Shown piece by piece: positions 57,419 to 64,000 of a stretch of 64,000 nucleotides of DNA. Both the position numbers and the translations under genes were made by a program. Under the pieces are notes generated by a model that made no database searches, was not told the origin of the DNA, and saw nothing but the letters and a program-made list of their open reading frames with translations. Source of the stretch: Limosilactobacillus caccae (GTDB lineage Bacteria > Bacillota > Bacilli > Lactobacillales > Lactobacillaceae). The stretch lies in contig NZ_FTOY01000011.1 of the NCBI RefSeq assembly GCF_900156885.1, positions 796,501 through 860,500 of the forward strand, in the 5' to 3' direction. Each line of letters begins with the position of its first letter. Position 1 is the stretch's first letter.

Positions 57419-58396
57419 TTAGTAGTTGACTGCTTCGCGAACTGCTTCTTCAATGTCAGCAGCACCTGGAAGCCATACATTTTCACCTTGTGGGAATGGG
57501 TAGACAGAGTTTGGTGCAGCTACCCGCATAATTGGAGCATCTAAGTACATAATTGCCCCTTCAGAAATAGCAGAAGCAACTTGTGCACCAGCACCAGCCA
57601 TCTTTTGGGCTTCTTGAACGATTACTACCCGATGAGTCTTCTTTAATGATTCAAAGATAGTGTCTGTATCAATTGGGTAGAGTGAACGAAGGTCGATAAT
57701 TTCAGCTGAGATGTTGTCCTTAGCCAACTTGTCGGCGGCCTTTTGTGCTTCAGAAACTTCACCACCGTAAGCAACAATGGTTACGTCAGTACCTTCTTGA
57801 ACAACCTTTGCTTTGTCCAACGGAACAGTGTACTTGTCGTCAGGAACCTCACCCTTAACAGAACGGTAAAGACGAAGGTTTTCTAAGAATACAACTGGGT
57901 CGTTACTTTCAATTGCTGAAATGATAAGACCCTTAGCATCATAAGCTGAACTTGGGGCAACTACCCGGAGTCCTGGTACCCCAATCAGGAAGTTTTCAAA
58001 ATCATCCCCGTGGAGTTCAGCAGTATGAGTACCACCACCGTAAGGAGTCCGAATTGTGATTGGTGCAGTCCTTCTTCCTTCGTATTGGAAACGCATCCGT
58101 GACATTTGTGAAACAATTGAATCAAGTGCTTCAAACATGAATCCACTAAATTGGATTTCAGCAACTGGACGCCAGCCAGTAACGGCTAACCCAATTGACA
58201 TCCCTAAAATACCTGATTCAGCTAATGGCGTACTAAATACGCGATCTTCACCGTACTTGTCTTGTAAACCGTTGGTAGCACGGAATACCCCACCATTTTT
58301 ACCAACATCTTCACCGAAAACCAAAGTCTTAGGATCTTCGGCTAAAGCAATGTCAATACCTTCAGTAATAGCTTTGATATACGTCTTCTTAGCCAT
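57419..58396 (-). CDS. pdhB: Pyruvate dehydrogenase E1 beta subunit
   Basis: Forms the E1 heterotetramer with PdhA. The 325-residue protein carries the conserved GEDVGKNGGVFRATNGL segment, the catalytic-face YGGGTHTAELHG and the C-terminal transketolase domain. It lies two bases after the pdhA stop. Confidence 0.97.
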   Translation of the reverse strand: MAKKTYIKAITEGIDIALAEDPKTLVFGEDVGKNGGVFRATNGLQDKYGEDRVFSTPLAESGILGMSIGLAVTGWRPVAEIQFSGFMFEALDSIVSQMSRMRFQYEGRRTAPITIRTPYGGGTHTAELHGDDFENFLIGVPGLRVVAPSSAYDAKGLIISAIESNDPVVFLENLRLYRSVKGEVPDDKYTVPLDKAKVVQEGTDVTIVAYGGEVSEAQKAADKLAKDNISAEIIDLRSLYPIDTDTIFESLKKTHRVVIVQEAQKMAGAGAQVASAISEGAIMYLDAPIMRVAAPNSVYPFPQGENVWLPGAADIEEAVREAVNY

Positions 58397-58398
58397 GA

Positions 58399-59505
58399 TT
58401 ACTTCGACTCCTTTGCTTCGTACTTCTTAATTTCTTCTTTAATATCAGGGGTTGGTACTTCGAAAGTCCGCTTGAGCATATCAGTAACCTTTTCTGGTTC
58501 TACTGCATCAGCTTCCTTCATTTGTTCCTTGAAGTCAGCCTTGCATTCATCAGCGTACTTTGCTTCTTCATCCTCAGACCAAAGGCCCTTATTAGTTAAG
58601 TACTTGCGAAGCCGAATAAGTGGATCCTTATCGAACCATGGCTTTTCTTCTTCTTCGGTACGGTACCGACTAGGGTCATCACCAGCAGAACTGTGAGCAC
58701 CAAAACGATAAGTTAAGGTTTCAATTAATACTGGACCGTTACCGGCAGCAGCAAATTCACGAGCTTCCTTAGCAACTTGGTAACATGCTAATACATCCAT
58801 CCCGTCAACTTGAACGGCTGGAATACCAGCAGCAACACCCTTTTGGGCAATTGTCTGTGCATGCGTCTGGTGGTCACGTGGGTATGAAATAGCCCAACCA
58901 TTGTTTTGAATAATAAATACAGCAGGAGCTTGGTATGCACCAGCGAAGTTCATCCCTTCGTAAGTGTCACCTTGTGAAGAACCACCTTCACCAGTGTAAG
59001 CAAAGGCAACAGTGTCTTCTTCACCGTTCTTCTTAATACCAAGGGCAGCCCCGGCCATTTCAACCATTTGGGCACCAATAATAATTTGTGGACGTAATGC
59101 CCGTGCATCAAAGAGATTTCCCTTAATGTGTCCCTTTGACCATAAGTACATTTGTGCAACAGTCGCACCATGTTGGATCAGTTGAGGTAAGTCACGGTAT
59201 GCAGGGAACATGAAGTCTTGCTTCTTAAATGCAGAAACAGTCCCCATCTCTGATGCTTCTTCACCCCAAGTAGGAGCATAGAAGCCCAACCGTCCTTGTT
59301 GGGAGAAACTCATTGTTTGTTCATGCAATGCACGTTCCCAAACCATCTTTTTCATAAGATCAACAAGTTGATCGTCAGTAAAGTTAGCCATCAAATCTTT
59401 ATTAACAACGTTTCCATCATTATCAAGAATCTGAACTGGCTTTGCGTATGGAGCGCCTTCTTCGGCTTTAATCTTTGCAAAGTCTACAGCTTTGGCATTA
59501 GCCAT
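58399..59505 (-). CDS. pdhA: Pyruvate dehydrogenase E1 alpha subunit
   Basis: Thiamine diphosphate-dependent decarboxylation of pyruvate. The 368-residue protein has the ThDP/Mg motif TGEGGSSQGDTYEGMNFA ending in IIQNN, and the regulatory-loop-like RFGAHSSAGDDPSRYR. The start is ATG 59505 (MANAKAVDF); the ATG nine bases earlier overlaps the Shine-Dalgarno (AAAGGGATG). First gene of pdhABCD. Confidence 0.97.
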   Translation of the reverse strand: MANAKAVDFAKIKAEEGAPYAKPVQILDNDGNVVNKDLMANFTDDQLVDLMKKMVWERALHEQTMSFSQQGRLGFYAPTWGEEASEMGTVSAFKKQDFMFPAYRDLPQLIQHGATVAQMYLWSKGHIKGNLFDARALRPQIIIGAQMVEMAGAALGIKKNGEEDTVAFAYTGEGGSSQGDTYEGMNFAGAYQAPAVFIIQNNGWAISYPRDHQTHAQTIAQKGVAAGIPAVQVDGMDVLACYQVAKEAREFAAAGNGPVLIETLTYRFGAHSSAGDDPSRYRTEEEEKPWFDKDPLIRLRKYLTNKGLWSEDEEAKYADECKADFKEQMKEADAVEPEKVTDMLKRTFEVPTPDIKEEIKKYEAKESK

Positions 59506-59539
59506 ATAAAACATCCCTTTCCAAATCCAATTAACATCA

Positions 59540-59553
59540 TGTAAGCGATTGCT
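59540..59553 (+). promoter_or_regulatory. Candidate cre site (CcpA) downstream of the pdh promoter
   Basis: TGTAAGCGATTGCT fits the catabolite-responsive consensus TGWNANCGNTNNCW throughout. It lies between the -10 element and the pdhA start, where CcpA binding usually represses. Confidence 0.7.
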
Positions 59554-59566
59554 TACCTACATTTCT

Positions 59567-59594
59567 AGTATAACTGATTACGGACATATTACAA
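59567..59594 (-). promoter_or_regulatory. Promoter of pdhABCD
   Basis: Minus-strand TTGTAA (59589-59594), 16 bases, TATACT (59567-59572). Confidence 0.7.
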
Positions 59595-59603
59595 GCGCTT
59601 TCA
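59590..59603 (-). promoter_or_regulatory. Second candidate cre site overlapping the pdh -35
   Basis: Minus-strand TGAAAGCGCTTGTA matches the cre consensus except near the end, where the required C is T. It overlaps the -35 hexamer. Confidence 0.5.
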
Positions 59604-59760
59604 CCAACTTATTGAACAAAAATTGCGATTTATTTCAATTAAAGTAAACGTTTTCTCGTGAAAAAATTAACAATAACTTACTAGCTACTTATTAGCAATT
59701 TTGCCGAGGTATGATAGACTGTACTATGATTGAATTTTTAATTTGGAGGCATAGTGAGTA

Positions 59761-60321
59761 ATGTATTTAATGAAAGATATTACCCGTGACGGTAACCCTG
59801 TCCTTAGAAAACGGGCGGCAAAAGTTTCATTTCCATTATCAGACGAAGACCAAAAACTGGCGAAGGAAATGATGAAGTACCTTGAAGTCAGCCAAGATCC
59901 TGAATTATGCGAAAAGTATAAATTACGTGCTGGTGTCGGCCTTGCTGCTCCACAGGTTGGCGTTTCAAAACAAATGGCAGCGGTCCTCGTTCCTGCACCA
60001 GATGAAAATGATGAACCATTGTTTAAAGATGTGATCATTAACCCAGTAATCGTTAGTGAATCCGTCCAATATGGCGCGTTAACCGAAGGCGAAGGGTGCC
60101 TATCCGTTGACAAGGACGTTCCAGGTTATGTTCCCCGTCACGATCGCATCACTTTACGCTACCAAGACGTTAACGGTGAAACCCATAAGGTGCGCTTGAA
60201 GCACTATCCGGCAATCGTCTGCCAACACGAAATCGACCATCTCCACGGTGTCCTTTTCTATGACCACATTAGCAAAGATGACCCATTTACTGCACCGGAC
60301 GATACGGTAATGATTTCCTAA
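59761..60321 (+). CDS. def: Peptide deformylase
   Basis: Removes the formyl group from nascent proteins. The 186-residue protein has all three motifs: [16 protein letters not shown] (metal Cys) and QHEIDHLHG (metal His pair and catalytic Glu). The long form with residues before motif I is the Gram-positive type. It is divergent from pdhA across 246 bases; a TTGCCG and TACTAT pair with short spacing lies upstream. The IS element begins three bases after its stop codon. Confidence 0.97.
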   Translation: MYLMKDITRDGNPVLRKRAAKVSFPLSDEDQKLAKEMMKYLEVSQDPELCEKYKLRAGVGLAAPQVGVSKQMAAVLVPAPDENDEPLFKDVIINPVIVSESVQYGALTEGEGCLSVDKDVPGYVPRHDRITLRYQDVNGETHKVRLKHYPAIVCQHEIDHLHGVLFYDHISKDDPFTAPDDTVMIS

Positions 60322-60324
60322 ATA

Positions 60325-60341
60325 GAGGCTGGGAAAAAAGT
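60325..60341 (+). repeat. Left terminal inverted repeat of the IS
   Basis: GAGGCTGGGAAAAAAGT; its partner is the complement of 62139-62155. It begins three bases after the def stop codon. Confidence 0.8.
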
Positions 60342-60356
60342 CCTAGTCTAAAACTA

Positions 60357-60399
60357 AAAGCCGGACGATGAGCCATTTTTTGGTTCATCGTCCGGCTTT
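60357..60399 (+). terminator. Hairpin inside the left end of the IS
   Basis: AAAGCCGGACGATGARCC-type arm (60357-60374) paired with GGTTCATCGTCCGGCTTT around ATTTTTT. It likely ends def transcripts and insulates the transposase gene. Confidence 0.75.
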
Positions 60400-60468
60400 G
60401 TGTATACACAGAAAATCGTTCCTGATATTATGTAATTACCACAAAACAAAAATAAAGGAATGATTTTC

Positions 60469-62169
60469 ATGTATCAAAATTATATCACAGGACAAACTGA
60501 ATTCGTATTAAACTTTGATTTTAACGTCCCTAAAACGCATTTAGTTCGGTTGATCGATGCCTTTGTCGACTCGATCCCGGCGGAAGTTTTATTATCAGAA
60601 AAAGTGGCGACTACCGGTCGCCCACTTTCACATCCGGCAATTATGCTGAAAATTTTATTATTTGCCTATGCTCGTCAAACATATTCGGGACGCAAGATTG
60701 AAACTATGCTGGTCGAAAACTTACCAATGCGGTGGTTAGCTCGCGATCATACCTATAGTTACCATACCATCAATAACTTCAGAAGTAGTCAACACGCTGC
60801 TAACTTGATCAAGCGTGCGTTTGTTTACTTCACGATGTCCCTAACTGATCATGGCTTGGTCAAAAAAGATGCTTTGTTTATTGATGGAACTAAGGTTCAA
60901 GCAGACGCTAATAAGTATTCCTTTACTTGGCGGAAATCAGTTGAGAAATATCATGCTAAGTTAAAGCAAGACATAAACGCAATGTATGATGAATTGATCG
61001 AGAAAAAGGTTATTCAGGCAATGAAACCAGAACTCATTGAATCATCAGAAGGCTTGGAAACGATGACTGATCAATTAGAAAAACAGATTGGGCAGCTCAA
61101 CGAAGAAATAAAAAAAGAACTGAAAGTGATCAAGGGTGGTTCAGTTAAGAAACAACGACGTCGTTTCTTAAAAAAACTACATCGAAAACTTAAGCAAGAT
61201 ATGGTCCCGCGGGCAAAAAAATATGAGGAAGCTGAGACAGTCTTTCAGGGCCGTAATAGTTTCTCTAAAACTGATCACGATGCGACTTTCATGTGTATGA
61301 AAGAAGATTCAATGAAAAACCGCGAACTAAAGCCCGGCTATAACCTTCAGATTGCCACTCATAATCAATTTGTCCTTGATTATGCCTTGTTTAGTAATCC
61401 AACCGATACAAGGACATTAGTTCCCTTCCTCAAGCAATTCCATTGTTTAAATTTCTTTGAACACATTGTAGCTGACGCTGGCTACGGAAGTGAGTACAAT
61501 TACACGACGATTATTGATCAATTTGAAAAACAACCAATTATTCCTTATACAACTTACCAGAAAGAACAGAAGCGCAAGTTCAAAAATGATTCAACTAAGC
61601 CACAAAATTGGCAGTACAACGCTAAAGATGACTATTATATAGACCATTTAGGCGTGCGTTTTGGTTTTGCTCGTTACAGTCAACGAACCGATCGGTACGG
61701 TTTTACGCGTGATCTTAAACTTTACCGTGCTGATAAACATCAATTATCGGCAGAGTTAGATCAACTAGCGAAGACTCCTAGTGGTCGTTTGCGTTACATC
61801 CAGGTCAATCCTACTTGGAACTATTTTAAAGCACAAGTCAAAGAAACCCTCTCTAGTGACGAAGGACAAGCAATTTATCGTCGACGCAAGTTCGACGTTG
61901 AACCTGTTTTTGGTCGCATGAAGAGGGATTTTGGCGTACGCCGAACCCACCTTCGCGGCCAACAGACAGTGGAAAACGATATTGGATTGGTCTTAATGGC
62001 CATGAATTTAACCAAGTTAGGCAAAATGATTACCAATTATCCGGCAATTTTAAAGAAACAAGTAAAAATCCGAACCACAATTTTTGTCAAAACAAAAATC
62101 ATGGTTCGGATTTTCATATTTAGAGGCTTGAGGAATTTAGTTTTTTCCCGGCCTCATTTATTATTATGA
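60469..62169 (+). CDS. IS1182-family DDE transposase
   Basis: A 566-residue transposase with an N-terminal DUF772-type domain (TTGRPLSHPAIMLKILLFAY) and an RNase H-like core: first Asp in DALFIDGTKVQADANKYS, second in HIVADAGYGSEY, Glu in FDVEPVFGRMKRDFG. A coiled-coil insert (about 190-260) sits in the middle. ATG 60469 is best spaced from AAAGGA; an earlier ATG overlaps it. The frame runs through the right hairpin and terminal repeat and stops at a TGA in host DNA, so the last residues are not encoded by the element. Confidence 0.9.
   Translation: MYQNYITGQTEFVLNFDFNVPKTHLVRLIDAFVDSIPAEVLLSEKVATTGRPLSHPAIMLKILLFAYARQTYSGRKIETMLVENLPMRWLARDHTYSYHTINNFRSSQHAANLIKRAFVYFTMSLTDHGLVKKDALFIDGTKVQADANKYSFTWRKSVEKYHAKLKQDINAMYDELIEKKVIQAMKPELIESSEGLETMTDQLEKQIGQLNEEIKKELKVIKGGSVKKQRRRFLKKLHRKLKQDMVPRAKKYEEAETVFQGRNSFSKTDHDATFMCMKEDSMKNRELKPGYNLQIATHNQFVLDYALFSNPTDTRTLVPFLKQFHCLNFFEHIVADAGYGSEYNYTTIIDQFEKQPIIPYTTYQKEQKRKFKNDSTKPQNWQYNAKDDYYIDHLGVRFGFARYSQRTDRYGFTRDLKLYRADKHQLSAELDQLAKTPSGRLRYIQVNPTWNYFKAQVKETLSSDEGQAIYRRRKFDVEPVFGRMKRDFGVRRTHLRGQQTVENDIGLVLMAMNLTKLGKMITNYPAILKKQVKIRTTIFVKTKIMVRIFIFRGLRNLVFSRPHLLL
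62065..62114. repeat. Hairpin inside the right end of the IS
   Basis: AAAATCCGAACCA / TGGTTCGGATTTT with further ATTTTTG / CAAAAAT pairing inside. It lies within the 3' part of the transposase frame and could act as a terminator in either direction. Confidence 0.75.
62139..62155 (-). repeat. Right terminal inverted repeat of the IS
   Basis: Minus-strand GAGGCCGGGAAAAAACT, matching the left repeat at 15 of 17 positions. Confidence 0.8.
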
Positions 62170-62633
62170 TGGTTTAACCGCTTCAAATCATCGATATACT
62201 CAACAGTTGCTTCATTTATTAAGTATGCAACATCAATGTGGAGGATTCCTTCATATGTCCACCAATCAGTGATGACAAATGGCTGGGCAGCGTTTTTTGC
62301 TGTCTGAAGGTCATTTCTTTTTGCATATGCGTTTAAGCCTTTTGCTAACTTATCCGCGGTAAATTCATCAAGGTTGACTTGCTGCTTTTGATAATCGAAG
62401 TGATACTCAAATGCCAAGACACCCTTGCCCCATACATCAGCAACGATTTCTGATGACAAGACCTTTTGCCAGGCTAAAATATCACCGATGGCTGCATTTA
62501 CGGCCTTGTCAGTCTCTTCTTGCGCCCGCCGCCTAACCATAATTGTTGCCCGGTTTATTAGCAAGCGGTGGATTACCATGTACAAAATTGCAACAATTAT
62601 CACTGCCAACAAACATATCCAAAATAGTCTCAT
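62154..62633 (-). CDS. Single-pass membrane protein of unknown function, 3' end altered by the IS
   Basis: A 159-residue protein with one N-terminal membrane helix (MRLFWICLLAVIIVAILYMVI) followed by a basic stretch (RRLLINRATIMVRRR region) and a soluble domain with EYHFDYQKQQVNLDEFTADKLAKGL and FVITDWWTYEGILHIDVAYL. I do not recognise it. ATG 62633 lies nine bases after AAGGGG; longer readings are unlikely. Its stop codon TGA is formed by one host base and the first two bases of the IS, so the original C-terminus may have been longer. Confidence 0.75.
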   Translation of the reverse strand: MRLFWICLLAVIIVAILYMVIHRLLINRATIMVRRRAQEETDKAVNAAIGDILAWQKVLSSEIVADVWGKGVLAFEYHFDYQKQQVNLDEFTADKLAKGLNAYAKRNDLQTAKNAAQPFVITDWWTYEGILHIDVAYLINEATVEYIDDLKRLNHHNNK

Positions 62634-62691
62634 AACTTCTCGCCCCTTTACGGCCTTACCTTTATTTAATAATACCATGTTAGGAAAATTT

Positions 62692-62720
62692 AGGACACTT
62701 TGGTTCATATGTGATAGAAT
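62692..62720 (+). promoter_or_regulatory. Promoter of rpoY
   Basis: AGGACA (62692-62697), 17 bases, TAGAAT (62715-62720), with an upstream TGn extension of the -10. Confidence 0.6.
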
Positions 62721-62771
62721 AAATAGAGCAAATTACTGCATAATATCTTTAATTAAGGAGTTTTTAACAGT

Positions 62772-62984
62772 ATGACTTTCAAAGTATACTACCAAGCCGA
62801 CAAGACTGCGCGTCCAGTTCGGGAAAATACTCAATCATTATATATTGAAGCGGAATCTGAAGCGCAAGCATTATTAATGGTTGAAGAAAATACAGATTAT
62901 AACATCGAATTTGTTGAACAACTTGATGACAAGGCACTTGCTTATGAAAAGCAAAACCCCAACTTCAAGATGACGACGTTTTAA
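62772..62984 (+). CDS. rpoY: RNA polymerase epsilon subunit
   Basis: A 70-residue protein of the RpoY/DUF1447 family, an accessory subunit of Firmicute RNA polymerase. It begins MTFKVYYQADKTARPVREN and has the family's RENTQSLYIEA and YEKQNPNFK segments. AAGGAG lies about nine bases before the ATG. In B. subtilis rnjA follows directly; here a terminator and a lipid kinase gene follow instead. Confidence 0.93.
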   Translation: MTFKVYYQADKTARPVRENTQSLYIEAESEAQALLMVEENTDYNIEFVEQLDDKALAYEKQNPNFKMTTF

Positions 62985-62996
62985 TCTCAATTATTG

Positions 62997-63029
62997 ACAG
63001 CCGGGATACTCTCTCGGCTGCTTTTTTTC
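62997..63029 (+). terminator. Terminator of rpoY
   Basis: ACAGCCGGGA / TCTCGGCTG around TACTC, then CTTTTTTTC. Confidence 0.9.
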
Positions 63030-63059
63030 AAATTTACCATTATCAAAGGAGGAATATTG

Positions 63060-64000
63060 ATGAACTATTCAATCATCCTCAACCATCATGCTGGTAATGG
63101 CAATGCCGATAAAGCATGGTCGTTAATTCAGCCTTTCTTAGACCAGCAAAAGATAAACTACCGGCTTGAAACCACTAAGTATCCCAACCACGCTACCTAT
63201 CTCAGCAGTCGGATTGCCCAAGTGCGCCCCCACGATGAGACAGTTGTCATTGTTATCGGTGGTGATGGCACCCTCCACCAAGTGATTAATGGCCTGATGA
63301 AGACCGCGCGGGAGCAAAACCGTTCACCATTGCCGGTCGGTTATATTCCTGCAGGGGCGGACCATAACTTTGCCCTTGGCTACGGGATTGCCTTGCAGCC
63401 ACTCAAGGCCCTCCAGCAGATTCTCGCGGCCACTAGTCCCACGATGATCAATATCGGTCACTACCACGAGGCGATTCGGGGGGAAGACGGTTACTTTCTT
63501 AATAACCTTGGGATTGGCTTTGACGCAGAGATTATCAGTCGGACAAACACCGTTAAGGCCCGGCACAAGACTGGTAAGGTCCACCGGCTAACATACCTTC
63601 GCAAGGCACTTGGGGTAATGTATGACCAAGAACCATTTACCCTAATGGTACAAGACGGGATCCAGCGATTTCTTTATTCAAAAGCCTATATCGCAATCGC
63701 CAGCAACCACCCCTTTACTAATGGTGGCTTCCGGGTTTCTTCCGGCACCTCCCTTGCTACTTCACAACTCGAACTAGTTGTCGCAGAAAGAAAAAACTGG
63801 CTAATGACTAGTTGGCAACTTATCCAGTTTGCCCGGGGAAAACTAGATAAGTCCCATTTTGCGCATCACTTTCAGGGTAATGACCTGCACTTTACAACCT
63901 CGTCGCTTGAATTCATCCAAGCTGATGGTGAGGAAATGGGAAACCGGTTTGTGGACATGGCATTTGATACTGCCCTATACCCAATTTGGCAAACCGCCCA
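63060..64000 (+). CDS. YegS/DagK-family lipid kinase (cut by window edge)
   Basis: Diacylglycerol/lipid kinase catalytic-domain protein. About 313 codons are visible from ATG 63060 behind AAAGGAGG (MNYSIILNHHAGNGNADKAW). The nucleotide-binding motif is VIVIGGDGTLHQVING near 73, followed by IPAGADHNFALG where family members usually have PxGTxNDFA. The C-terminal beta domain (NNLGIGFDAEI, QADGEEMG) is nearly complete. Likely roles are recycling of diacylglycerol from lipoteichoic acid synthesis, or phosphorylation of another lipid; the motif change leaves the substrate open. Confidence 0.9.
   Translation, partial: MNYSIILNHHAGNGNADKAWSLIQPFLDQQKINYRLETTKYPNHATYLSSRIAQVRPHDETVVIVIGGDGTLHQVINGLMKTAREQNRSPLPVGYIPAGADHNFALGYGIALQPLKALQQILAATSPTMINIGHYHEAIRGEDGYFLNNLGIGFDAEIISRTNTVKARHKTGKVHRLTYLRKALGVMYDQEPFTLMVQDGIQRFLYSKAYIAIASNHPFTNGGFRVSSGTSLATSQLELVVAERKNWLMTSWQLIQFARGKLDKSHFAHHFQGNDLHFTTSSLEFIQADGEEMGNRFVDMAFDTALYPIWQTA

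Larger units (their letters stand above)
60325..62155. mobile_element. IS1182-family insertion sequence, about 1.83 kb
   Basis: One transposase gene is bounded by terminal inverted repeats. The left end is GAGGCTGGGAAAAAAGT and the right end, read inward, is GAGGCCGGGAAAAAACT, with two mismatches in 17. Each end also carries a hairpin inside the repeat (60357-60399 and 62065-62114), probably shielding the transposase from outside transcription. No direct repeat of the target is obvious. It lies between the convergent genes def and the minus-strand membrane protein gene. Confidence 0.85.

Noticed and set aside
59724-60113. Minus-strand frame of 129 codons opposite def
   Set aside because: Low-complexity Ser/Thr-rich shadow of def, extending into the promoter region.
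60315-60330. Target site duplication flanking the IS
   Set aside because: Left flank ends in AAATA and right flank begins ATTTA; these are not direct repeats.

Overview
The window reads as a chromosomal segment of a heterofermentative lactic acid bacterium, most likely Limosilactobacillus or a close relative. The gene order is that of low-GC Firmicutes (rimP-nusA-rnpM-rplGA-infB, uppS-cdsA-rseP-proS-polC, rpsB-tsf-pyrH-frr, clpX-ysxC, comEA-EB-EC-holA, pdhABCD-def-rpoY). PolC, UPF0154, UPF0291 and UPF0223 proteins, an RpoY epsilon subunit and a mevalonate-pathway HMG-CoA synthase also fit. The species cannot be fixed from sequence alone. Almost all genes lie on the minus strand; the few plus-strand units are short.

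Layout. 1-3983: the rimP-nusA-rnpM-ylxQ-infB translation/termination operon (infB runs off the left edge), with a strong promoter and a hairpin terminator at its head. 4003-13144: polC, proS, rseP, cdsA and uppS (replication, tRNA charging, membrane proteolysis, phospholipid and undecaprenyl phosphate synthesis). 13267-16555: frr, pyrH, tsf and rpsB with a structured rpsB leader. 16581-19619: D-2-hydroxyacid dehydrogenase, GIY-YIG protein and methyltransferase, a divergent plsC, and a UPF0154 gene. 19693-20699: a UPF0291 gene divergent from lexA across a perfect SOS box. 20735-25582: mvaS, an RNase H, a LysR regulator divergent from an LCP cell-wall ligase, tRNA-Ser(CGA), and an unknown membrane-anchored protein. 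25708-33664: apt, recJ, SDR, rnz, obg and uvrC. 33807-37796: a 47-residue protein, then MazG-like, ysxC, clpX and tig. 37892-43066: tuf, a TPR-like gene, rnjB, rpsO and rpsT. 43234-51402: holA, the comE competence locus, a SepM/YlbL protease, coaD, rsmD, ylbG and ftsW. 51501-54516: typA, an inositol monophosphatase and a UPF0223 gene. 54629-59505: the pyruvate dehydrogenase operon, flanked by candidate CcpA sites. 59761-64000: def, an IS1182-type insertion sequence, a membrane protein whose stop codon straddles the IS end, rpoY, and a lipid kinase running off the right edge.

This is an essentially housekeeping chromosome arm. I saw no prophage, CRISPR array, defence island, toxin-antitoxin pair or biosynthetic cluster. 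The points of interest are regulatory leaders, start-codon choices, degenerate active sites, a possible frameshift at the start of comEC, and the insertion sequence. No gap between genes exceeds 300 bases once the insertion sequence is counted as a unit.
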